From positions 1 through 23,953 of the forward strand of contig VHZZ01014907.1 in the NCBI GenBank assembly GCA_009801015.1: a stretch of DNA of 23,953 bases. Direction: 5' to 3'. Shown in pieces: positions 1 through 11,200 of the stretch. The notes under the pieces were generated by a model. That model saw only the letters and a list, made by a program, of their open reading frames with translations. It was not told the DNA's origin and did no database searches. Origin of the DNA: Silene noctiflora. Its lineage: Eukaryota; Streptophyta; Magnoliopsida; Caryophyllales; Caryophyllaceae. A program made the translations under genes and the position numbers. Numbering within the stretch: the first letter of the stretch is position 1; every line of letters starts with the position of its first letter.

Positions 1-325
1 AATATCGTAATCTAAATTAATAATATTTCATACGACAAATAATTAGTAATTCATAATTACTCATGTCCGAAATGGGTCATATTATTATAATTTACTTATG
101 TAATCGCATTATTGTCGAGGACACTACTCCAACAAAAGGTCATCATTATATAAAGGTAAAAAGTTAAATAAATAGGTAAATTGATAACCAAAATTATGAG
201 AGGAGGATAAAAGGTTGGCATCAAATTTTTTTTTATTTTTTTTTTGTGCATTGCGACTTATACTTTTTTTCAAAAAAAATATTATTTTACTTATAAGCAT
301 GTGATACATAACAATTAAAAATGAC

Positions 326-349
326 TTATTTATTTATTTATTTATTTAT
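326..349 (+). repeat. (TTAT)6 microsatellite
   Basis: Six perfect tandem TTAT units lie in intergenic AT-rich DNA. Confidence 0.95.
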
Positions 350-439
350 GGCACATGCCTTAGTAAGATGTCTAGTCGTTCATTTTATAATATTGTATAA
401 AAGCTATTTTATTTGAAAATTAAAATAGTGGTACAAAAT

Positions 440-463
440 NAACTTATAGNACGAAAATACTTN
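440..463. other. Ambiguous bases (N) at 440, 450 and 463
   Basis: Three single Ns within 24 bases mark uncertain base calls, the only ones in the window. Confidence 0.99.
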
Positions 464-971
464 ATTGTATTGACAATTCTAGTCTCATAAATTTAACACT
501 ATCGTTATATAAACTTGAGAATACAAGGATCAATATTCCCATTTGCTAAACATAATTATACTTTTGCATTATATTTTTAATTTACATACCATAAACTTAA
601 AAACCAATAAAATATTTTAAAACTCAATTCTTTAATAAAAATAAATAAAACCTCAACATTAAAATTTCATCAATTACTTTTATGTTTTATTGTTGTTAAT
701 TAATTTACTCTTAAAATGAAAAAACAAAGTTTAATGTTTGTTATGCTCATACATTTATGTTTAATGTTCCAAATTCTTTTTACTTTTTTTTTGTTTTTTT
801 AAAATATGGTGATGATGTGTCTTGCTAAATCTTTATTAAAAAGGAGAATTGTGAGTTTTAGTGCTTTAGATTGTCTTTTTATATTATTTATAGATAGATA
901 GATTTGTCTAAAATGTGTTCATAGTATAGTTTTTAATCTAAATGTTGTCCCTGATATAGTTTTCAATATAA

Positions 972-1416
972 CTAGTTTTAAACCCGTGCAGAAAGTGCAC
1001 GGATCGTAATAATTAAAGGTTCAATGTACTATATAACAACATATAATCTCAACATATTTATTCCATATTAAATATTCAATGCAGTCACTGATTTTATCAA
1101 CCATGCAGAATATTTAAATGTTTTTTGATTTTTTTTGATTTTATGTTTTTTGTATTATAGATCTAGAAAATAAATGTTTGTATTTATTATGTTATATTCA
1201 AGCAAAAAATATAGTTCAATTATAAATTTTTGTGATTTATTATTTTGTATGTAGTATGTATGTATTGATGGTAAAAGTTGTTTTAAAGATATTAAATCAA
1301 CATGATACCCATGTTCTTTTGGTGGGGACCACGTTCTAAATTTTATAATTTTTTTTTTCTCAAAATCAAGAGCCAATAGGAATTCACCAAATGACTTGGC
1401 TTTTATACTATGTAGA
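972..1416 (-). mobile_element. Small non-autonomous Helitron
   Basis: On the minus strand the element starts TCTACATAGTATAAAAGCC at 1416 and ends CTAG at 972. It is preceded by A (1417) and followed by T (971), the A/T insertion context of Helitrons. A hairpin CCGTGCA-loop-TGCACGG (984-990 with 996-1002) lies 8 bases before the CTAG terminus, as expected for a Helitron 3' end. There is no target duplication and no coding capacity in 445 bp. Confidence 0.72.
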
Positions 1417-1513
1417 TTTCATTTTTTTTTTTCTCTTTTACAACTTAGCGTCGTATGTTGTCCACAATATCAATAACTACTAAGCAAAATGTGATGCTAA
1501 TAATCTAATAGTA

Positions 1514-1622
1514 AGGCTTGCATAAGACGGTCTTAAATTAAGACCCCTCATAATCCCCTTTTCATTTCAGCCTTATCTAAATCGAATGTAAGGATGTCTT
1601 AACATATCGTCTAAAACAAGAA
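1514..1622. mobile_element. Short MITE with AAGACGGTCTTA-type inverted repeats
   Basis: The left arm CTTGCATAAGACGGTCTTAA and the right arm (reverse complement CTTGTTTTAGACGATATGTTAA) form imperfect inverted repeats enclosing about 60 bases. The element is about 110 bp and non-coding. Ends are approximate and no clear target duplication was found. Confidence 0.5.
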
Positions 1623-1817
1623 TTTGTAATGATCTAATGGAAATATAACGTCATATAGTTTTACTACTCTTACCGCTAAGACCTTAGACGTTCATTGTAC
1701 GCTACCTCCACTTCGCAATTTCAAGCCAATGATTTTAACCAGTTTATAGACTATACCTTCTTGAAAAACAATTCATCTTAAACAACAATCTCATGTTAAA
1801 AATTTCGAAATCATTGT

Positions 1818-1856
1818 TTAGGTATTACCCAGGCAATGCCCGGGCATGAAATTTAG
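1818..1856 (-). mobile_element. Degenerate Helitron-like 3' hairpin
   Basis: TGCCCGGGCATTGCCTGGGTAA on the minus strand forms a GC-rich hairpin with one mismatch, followed about 7 bases later by CTAA. This resembles a Helitron 3' end, but the terminal base context is imperfect and no matching 5' TC end was identified. Confidence 0.3.
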
Positions 1857-2236
1857 TTTACCATAATTAGTGATATATTCTCAACGATATTTTCCTACTT
1901 TTTTATCATGTGCCCTACTATGACACATGTTAGAAAAACCCTTTTTTTATTTAATATTGAATGGGGTTACGCCGTTGTGGCTAATTTGTGTATTACAAGT
2001 ATGCGTCTCACATAAGACAATTGCTCCAAATAAAATGTAAAATTGAGTCCACACCCTACTAGTACAGTACTACCTAGTTCCTACGCAGACCAAATGCATG
2101 GTGTTTCCTTATTTTTACACACATGCATATTTTCCAACTCGAATCAGACTAAAAACATGGAGCGTGAATACATCGCTACAAAGTAGTCAACATGCATTGT
2201 GCAAGGTCTGGCCATCTCACAAAACATATTCGGATA

Positions 2237-5200
2237 CTAAATCATTTGAACCTCGTACTCGTGAGATATGGTTAAAGGTGATTGCTTAGAAACAGGCCTT
2301 TGCTCGGACCATAGTTCTAAATTCACAGTCCCGGTTCCCCAATGGATCACACACTTGTAAACCTCTTTGACATCAAACCGATTAACAAGGCTTACACCTA
2401 GATATTTATCGACAAGCATCCATTCCCCTGAAAATTCACAAGGATAAGGAAACACTGTTAAGAAACTCTTAAGAGTTGAAACCTTAGCCCAGCAAACTGC
2501 CAAGTAATAATTACTCCGTCCACATCCACACCATACATTACCGTTTTGAATCCGGTACTCAACTTTGAGCATTAATTTTACATACAATAATTTCGACCTT
2601 ATTTGAAGGTAAAAAAAAATAGTTGTTTTAATAAATCAAATGCGAAAATTTTGAACATTGTACCTTCACATTATATTTAGAGAGAACTAATGATAAAAAA
2701 GGACTATCAAAGTAGAAAAGGGGTAATATAGGGTCTTTTCTAGAAAGTTTTCCATGTAAACAAGTTTGGCAGAACTACAAGTTTAGAAGAAAGTTCAGAA
2801 GGTTAAGGTAGCCATGATTTTCATAGCAAATTAAACAACAGATAAGAACACTTTGTAGTACTCCCTCTGCAGGCTGCAGCTACAGCTGCAGATAATTAAG
2901 TTTGCTTTTGGTTCGTTTCTTTACGTAACAAGTGGACTAGGGACTCTCACAATCACTCCTCATTACACAAAACATGTCTAAAAAGGAAACATAAACTATT
3001 GGCCGAGACGAACTACAGAAGAATACTTACCATTTGGTAGTTGGTCGCCCTCATAAGACTGTTCACCAGCATCAGGGCGGATCTCATGTTTGGATCCATC
3101 AATTGTTGTGAATGTTACAAGTGATTCCATAGGATGCAGGAGGGAAAAAGTGGGGTGAACACGTAAGCATACAAGCCTGCAAATATGTCATTATCATCAG
3201 ACTATAATGATGAGAACAAATAAGAAAAGGGGTATCAGGGATACAATTTTCACAAGAAACTACTTGCCAGAGACTTATTGGAATAATTTTCAAGTTGGTT
3301 AGAAATCATTCACATACTAATACTATCTTTAACTAAATCATAGACGATTCCTGTGACACAATCCAAGGCAGCATAGGTCGGTGAAGTGACGTAAGTAGCT
3401 CGGAGCTATAGATAGTTTGTGCCTGACTTTGGGCCAGTGTAAATTATACTTGCTATTATTTTGGAGGAAGGGGGTTTAAGCATTAAATTGTAGAGTTTGT
3501 ACGAGTACAAGTGAATATACAATCTGATTGCTAGTCAAATACAATAGTCTTAGCCAAGTATAAATTTGAGAAAAAATAGAAACATTGTCTCATCACAATT
3601 CACAAACCTTGAAAATCCTCCTGAGCCAGCACCAACACTGCGGCCTACGATGCTGGATTGTATTCGCACGACCTTCTGTTCACCCCTAGGAATTGAAATA
3701 TATCTCTCCAGAACTATTCCACCACCAACATCTGCTTCCAGTTTGAGAGCTTCTTCTTCTCCAGCTTGTTGAAGATCTCGCCTAGAAGATGAAGATAAAA
3801 AAATGGCATAATCAATAAATAGAAAATATAATGATGCAGATTTAAGCTGTATATGCCTGCACAGAAATTGTAGACCACATGCCATAACTCCTATCACAAG
3901 TCTATGACCATAGTATTCTTGTTACTCCAGTATTCATCTAACACAAAAAAAAAAGAAAAAAAAAAAAAAAAAAACAGATCCCTGCTCCGATAGCATACTT
4001 GATAGGAGACATAAATGCATAATGCAGAACTCCAATGCATTCCTCTTCAGTCAAACTCGCCAGTGGCATATCAGCATATATATGGGTGGTTGGATGCTAG
4101 GCTATGATTAATACACAAAAATTACCAAGATACAAGACGAAGCTCTATCAACAATGAAATGACACATAATGAGATGCTAAGCAAGTTCTTTGATTTTGAG
4201 GTCTAGCAAAAATGTAAATATACTTTGTACTTCCCTTTTCGTAGAATGAACATCTAAATTTGGTCTACACAATTCCTGATACAATTTTAATCTTGTGATA
4301 TATCTTTTCTGTCACGGTATTAAATTACGGTTTGAGACTTTATCTCGAAATCGGTTGCTTTGCCTTCATATCATTTGCACCGCCCGGATGCGGCCAATAA
4401 GGCCTCAAAATACAGTCACCTAACCTTCGAGACCTTTATAACTTAGGCGGGATGCGGCGTTCCGGCCCAGATTGAATGTCATGCTCTCTGTGTTGGGGGA
4501 AAAGTTGCATACATCCAACATCAATATTCTACTATTTGTTAAAGACATTAATGATAAAAATGCGCACAACTTTATGAGGGAGTTAATCTTATTTTGTAGT
4601 TGCAAATTCATGCAGATTTAGAGCCCATATCATTTTTTTGGCAAATAATTTATCAGCAACTATAATAAGGTTGTGTAATATATTGTACACTACACAAAGA
4701 TTTGTAGAATATTAGCTGTCTGTGATGTTCATATGGTTATAAAAATGCCAGGGCGTCTTGATGTGCTTTGTAAGACACATTACAGAACTAATGTTACTTT
4801 TGTGCATTTAAAGCAACCAGCATGTAACACATGATTCTAGCTCATGTCTACACAGATCACAAATGTAGTCTTTGAGGATGGACAGAATAATAAGATAGAA
4901 GAAATATACCATATGAAGGTACAAGTACCGTAACTTTAAATTCACTATAAAATATCAGCATTCAACAATAACAATAACACTCACTCTATAACAGCATATT
5001 CCTCGGTACATCCAGGAGATCTGTACTCTACACCAGTGTACTCCTCATAGCCATTAATCTCAACCCTGCTATGAAGCCATTGTACTCCTGATACAATCAC
5101 AAGGTGAATCTGTATTGAAAAAATGAACAGCAGAAGTACATCTAAATCATGGAATTAGACATTTACGTTAGACGAAAACTCAATTGTATTTGGTTAACAA

Positions 5201-8200
5201 AAGCTGAGTGAAACCATATAAAGCAAGCCTGTATATCTTGGACGTGGGTCAGGGACAATTAGACGCCACTAAACTTACTATATCAGACAACTGAGAAGAA
5301 ACGTATATCACCAAACTCCTGATGAAATTATAAAGAAAGCATGATCCTCATAGAATCTCTCATCATCTAACAGTGTCATGAAAATATTTAGCAGATAACA
5401 GACAATTCATTTGCTAGATTAAAAGGCATGTCGATTTTAAATAAGAGTTTTAGTGAGTACTGTTGATGCCCACCATACTAGAAGTTAATGCTTGCATAAT
5501 ACTGTAGGGGCAGTTTCCGCTCAGAGCACAAGTCATACCTGTAGGTTGATGCTCCATTGCTATAATTCTACCACCAATCCAAGGAACCACTTTAAGACAC
5601 CAATCACCATTTTTTAATTCAATTGGAGTCTTTGAAAGTTCAGTGCCCTTCTTTCCTGGGGTCTCTTCAGCTTCTGGAATACTTCTGGCAGTTTCTGAAG
5701 TGAACATTTGTCCAATGTAAGCTCAAAATAAATCATGAAGCAGCTCGACAGCTCGTGGATTTTATGAGAGAAGATTGTGCCGCAAAAATAATAAAACAAA
5801 TAACCATCTGTCTACACATCAGGTTGCCATACTTTCAGAAACTCAACAACTCCTATTTCTAACTTTAAAAGTGAACTTAAGGCAAGAGACGACAACAAAA
5901 GTGGCAAAAGCGAGGGCAGCAGTTAAAAGGAAAAAAAGTGGCTAAAGCAAACATTTTGAATGACTGTGAACCGTTTAGTCCATGCCTAGTCACAGAATCA
6001 CATCTGCAAAGTTACCTATTCTAGTCAAATACTGCTTCTGACTTTGGGATATCAGCTGAGAAACCTCATGTTCAGATGGCATTGTTATTAGAACATCTTC
6101 CCCATCTATTCCCCACGAGTCAATCTGCACAAGGGTAATGACTAATGAGACTCAACAATGTTATAGGGGAAAGGATTTCAATTTTTTTTAAATGGCAATT
6201 GCAGGCACAGATTCTGACACTGTCATGATTCCAGAAGTCTATGTACCTTTGCACCCCCATCGAGCAACAATTGAACATGTAAACGCCGTTTTGGCCTCTT
6301 CCACGATCCTGCTGTCTTAGAAACTTTTATGGTCACAGTGGAAGAGTGGAGTTGAGCAATGTAATTTGTTAACAAATAATTCCCTTTAGTGAATTCATAG
6401 CCGTCGCCATCATCTTCAAAGTTTACCCCTTCAGCTCTCCCTGCAATTTTGTTGAAGCCTGTCATACATCTGTTGGTAACAACAGCTCCAAAAGGATGTG
6501 TTAACTGATAAGTATACTACCCCCAACCCCCCACTATGCATGCAAAATAAAGATGTCATCTACACAAAATTTTACTATACATGGAACTTGGACGGTGGCT
6601 GTACTTGTTAAATTCCATAGTACCATTACATACTCCATATTATTTTGCAGCTGATGATAAAAATTACATAGCAGTTTTATGGAAAGGCTTAAAGTTATTA
6701 GACATGCTTAATGTTTGAGCTCAAGAGCTCCAGGAAAAAAGAGTGAGTTAGAGCTTTCGTATTTAAGGTGAAGTGCTCATGTCGATAACTTACCATGCTC
6801 GTCTAAAGCCACAAGAAGAATTACATCATCTGTTGGATTTGCTTCCCCAACATGTTGATGAGGAAGAGTCATGGGAATTATAGACCCTCCTTGTAGATAT
6901 AGTGCAGGCAAGTCCTATCATAAAATAGATGAAAACAATTGTAATTAGCATAAGGAAGCAACTCTGCAGCACATAAGAGTTAATGTCAGTCACTACCGGG
7001 TGTGAATCATCAAAATCAAAGCTTAACCAGATGCCTTTAGGAAGCAGATGTGGTGTCTGATGTATTCCACAATTTTGCAACGTACTGCACATGTAAGCAA
7101 TTATGTAAGTTAGGAATTAGAGCCTCGTGACAGTGGCAAAAATAAGAAGATTTAAAGATAACTAATACTCCGTATCTTTTTTGCAACTCCTATCTTTGTT
7201 ACATTTTTTCAACACACTTTTTTAGACATTGCCTCCAAACCTCCAACTAAAAAACAGCTTTGACAAATATATAACATTTTTACAAATATGAGTCATGAAA
7301 GATCTACATTTATGCCCAAAACTGACTTTTGTAAGGACGGAAAGACCATACATGATGGAAACTCGTCGAAAAGGTCTCTTATTTTGGCCAAAACTGGCTT
7401 TTTGTAAGAAGTTTGGAGAAATGTTAAGAAGATGCCAGAGTTTTGATAAAAACAAACATACAAAAGGTATGAATTTAAAACAGGATATCAAACAAGTGGG
7501 AGTTGGGCATTAATCCAAACAAAACTTAAGCCAAGATGAAGAATGCCTATAGCACATCACATATTTGACTATATAACATGAATACAAGGGTAGCTTTTGG
7601 TTGCTTTCTAGACTAGCCAGACATATTACAGCTACAAAGTAAAAAAAAAAATGTTGATTAGAACGATAGTTAAGTTCAACTCCCAGAGTAATATATCGAG
7701 AAAACAAAGCTTGAGAAACAATGTAATTGTTTCATCCTCCATTTTGTATTTACATTAGGTGTCCAGGTATGGTGATTCAAGAAAGGCAGACTTTAATGTA
7801 CATCACAAGTAGAAGGAGACAATAATATTCTTCGAACATCACAATCAAATGTATACTAAAATATACTATGTCAAGATTGTATAATAACAACACTCAAGAG
7901 AGTTAGTTAGGAACCTTGCTTGTATCAGAAGTGGTCCAAGCAGAAAGGAATTTTCAGCTGTCAGTAGACGTAGATCTTTTGGATCTGTTAACACAGCCTG
8001 CTTTTAATAAGAAGATGCCAAAACACATGATCTTAGGCTCAATCAGTATAATGAACAATTAACAATTACATCACCTGCAAAGAACGTGGGTGAAGCAACT
8101 GGGGTGCCCCTTGTATGTGCCAAGTAAAACAAAGTATATATGTGTGGCATTAGCTGATAACGCCGCCTCAAAGCAAGACGGCAAACTTCTTCACACTGTT

Positions 8201-11200
8201 GAGTAAAGCCACTGTTAGTATTAACATAGCATTTAGGTGAAGGATATTAACATTTGGAAACACCCTTCATTTGAGTAAATAAGTTATTTAACACTAGTTT
8301 TCATGTTCAGCAAAAGAAAAGCAATAGTTCCTTAAATGCTATTTTTCCACTCTCCTCTTTAGTCTTGATGCACCCTTTTAGGATAATATTGTCGTAAAAT
8401 TGTAAAAGCTTCTAACTGTGCGTAAAATCCTTGAACGATTGGTATTTTGAAACGCAGTGGAGTAGTGGAAGACTGAATCATTGAAACAGAGGGGGCTGGA
8501 TAAAGTTGGCCAATTGGCAACCCTAGACCACTCAAGACAGTTATCGATACCATATTTTTTTAACTTTAAAAGATATACCTAAAGATAAATGACCTTAAGC
8601 ATAACATGTGAACCTCATTAGTTTGTCTTACTCTTAGATTTTGTAGTTGATTCAATATTAGAACGTAAAAATATAATGTAGTTAATACAAAACATAAAAT
8701 CCTCGCAAATACAGCTCCTGCTGTCACGTACCTCTTCGCCGAATGACCAAGGTTCGTGATCAACAGTGTCTGTCTCGGAATGCCCACGACAAAATGGAAA
8801 CATGGCACCTATACCCATCCACCTTCCAAACAGTTTTGGTGTAGCATTACCAGCAAATCCACCAATATCTGGGCCTGAAAGGGGCTGTCCACTAAGGCTC
8901 TGTACCCAACGTTATCAAAAAACAAACAGTTTAAGCCACCCCATAACTTTTCTGACAAATTTTAGAGTAAACAGTTTTATAACCGTCTTTCTTATTGCGT
9001 AAATATCCTCAGTCCACCCTATCTCGAGATCAGGATAAGAGAGGGAAAGGTTCAGATGGGTGCTAAAATTCAAATGAAAAGGGGGTATGAAATTCAAGTG
9101 ACAAAGGTGCACATGAGAGGAAGGATGGACAATGATGAGGGTATTTTTTTTCCAAAATAAAATGAAACATGCAGAAAATTGGTTGGGAGTTGGGACACCT
9201 CAATATGGTAATTGCAAAGAACTGGGTGGGATAGAGGGAGTAATTATGACCACCACCACTGCAATAGTTGGCACCATTACTTCCTGTTGGCCATTTTCTG
9301 TTAGTTGCATAAACTATTCAGTTGTACGTTTGTACCCAGTGTGATTTCACAGAACCGATGGCATCTTCAATTAACAATTTATATAAATGAAGTACTGAAA
9401 ATTCAAAAACATATGTATTTTTTTTATACGTAAGATATAATATTAATTAAGAGACACCAAGGGGGTGACGCCCGTGCACAAAAGATATAATAGAGGTGGC
9501 CCCATCTACAAAAAGACACAAGGGGTGAAATACAAATATTTTGAATGTGCCACATGTTCCATCCTTGATAAAGGAATAAAAACATATGAAAAGAACAGGA
9601 ATGGAACTTATTTAGAGGTCCTTACCAGTTGAAGTACCATTGATGCACTCATGTGAAGATGCTCCCAAGTTGAAAGGTTGTCACCTGTCCATGTTGCAGC
9701 ATACCTTTGGCTTCCCATAAACCCAGCTCGAGTAAGAACAAATGGACGTTTATTTTTATTGGCTCCCTTCATGCCTTCATATGTTGATCTTGCCATTAGC
9801 ATTCCATACACCTAAAATGAGATAGAGGAAGTCAAGAACAGGTTATTTTGTGTCATCTATGTGGCGTGGGTTAGACAGAAGAGGAAAAAAACATACATTG
9901 TGGTAGAAAGAATGATTTTGGCAGCCCCCTAACTCATGATCACCCGCATGAATATTGCTCTCAGGCATTGTTTTTGACACTACCTGGCCAGGCCAACAAA
10001 CACAAAAATATATTCAATTTACCAATTTAAAAGAGGAAAGAAGCAACCAAAAGAGTGGCATCTGCTGAGTGCATGAAAAAAAACAGGAGACGTTACCTTA
10101 AACACCGCTGGTTCATTCATATCATTCCATATACCATCAACGCCATTAGATAGGAAATCCTTAACCAAATTTGCCCACCATGATCGAGCATTTGATCGCG
10201 TATAATCAGGAAAAACACATGGCCCCGGCCAAACATCACCTGATATTGAGCATACATATGAGTATGCCGACTGAGCTCCTCAATATCAAGGAAGAAGTTT
10301 CATGTTGAGCTATGTAACTTTTGTAAGTATTCAAACAGCTAGAAATAGGCATGGCACTATAATAACCCTGAACTTGGGCTTCCAGTATCTGAATTATTGT
10401 AGGCAGTCTATTCTGTTAACTATGATTTCTAGAATGGAAACAACCACGCTCAAGGGATAGACTAAGCAACTTGTGGGTTCATGGACAGACATGATCATCA
10501 CTCATCAGGACCCTCATTGGGTTCACAAATGCCGTTTTTTGCACATTCATTAAAAGTTCATTTGAAAAAGTTGGTGATCAAAAGCTTCTAGTGTTAGAAT
10601 ATAAAACCGATCTTGGGACTCCAACCATCAACTTTTGGTTGAGATGGTTTCTTGACATGGTATCAGAGCCAGTGGTTTCGAATCCCACCCCCCTCAATTC
10701 TAAATTCTAAAATGGAATATTAGCACCAGATATGGAGAGGCATGCAGTTGCATCCACACTCCAAGACTGAAGGGCATCGTGTGAAGGGGCGTGTTAGAAT
10801 ATAAAACCGATCTTGGGACTCAAACCATCAGCTTAAGCTTTTGGTAAGCTTTGGTTGAGATGGTTTCTTAGACATCTAGATCATGAAAATTTCAGGAGCT
10901 ATTTACACACAAAGGTGAAACCTTACCAACAAAAGGTCTGCCGTCAGCAGTTTGAACCCAGATGTCATTTTCAGATCCACTGTCGTAAACAAAATAACCT
11001 TTTTCTTGTTTGATTCCTGGGTCAAGCATCCAAATAGCCTTGAAACCACTTAGATGAAGATCATTAACCAGAGATTGTGGGTCTGGAAAACGTTCCTGTA
11101 CAAGTTTTTTAGACAAGAAGATTTTATGTTAAGCCAGAGATTTTTTTTTAATCAGTAATGAAGCTCCCAGGGGATAAGCCAAACCAAACTTGAAAGTGGT

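Larger units (their letters stand above)
1..971. other. AT-rich intergenic DNA, no gene seen
   Basis: Long A and T runs, a TTAT microsatellite and short chance ORFs occur without homology or coding character. The same holds for 1623-2236 apart from the Helitron-like hairpin and the presumed 3' UTR of HGL1 immediately below 2237. Confidence 0.8.
2237..7984 (-). other. HGL1: HGL1 exons 14-23: C-terminal beta domains
   Basis: Exons are 14: 7984-7915; 15: 7084-6997; 16: 6914-6794; 17: 6440-6247 (alternative acceptor at 6458); 18: 6124-6016; 19: 5694-5539; 20: 5087-4985; 21: 3781-3608; 22: 3176-3031; 23: 2427-2237. Residues 601-758 are the usual GH31 post-barrel beta region, with LQGGSIIP and FEDDGDGY. 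Residues from about 795 to 1050 form the long extension typical of the HGL1 clade, including PWIGGRI and VNLELWSEQRP near the end. No function is assigned to that extension here. The 3' UTR is not defined; the nearest AATAAA-like signal on the minus strand is a weak AATAAG near 2105-2115. Confidence 0.92.

Noticed and set aside
1155..1376. Minus-strand ORF of 73 codons
   Set aside because: It lies inside the small Helitron and has no domain, so it is a chance frame in element DNA.
7222..7513. Overlapping ORFs on both strands in HGL1 intron 14
   Set aside because: They lie wholly within an intron, show no motif and have the composition of chance frames.
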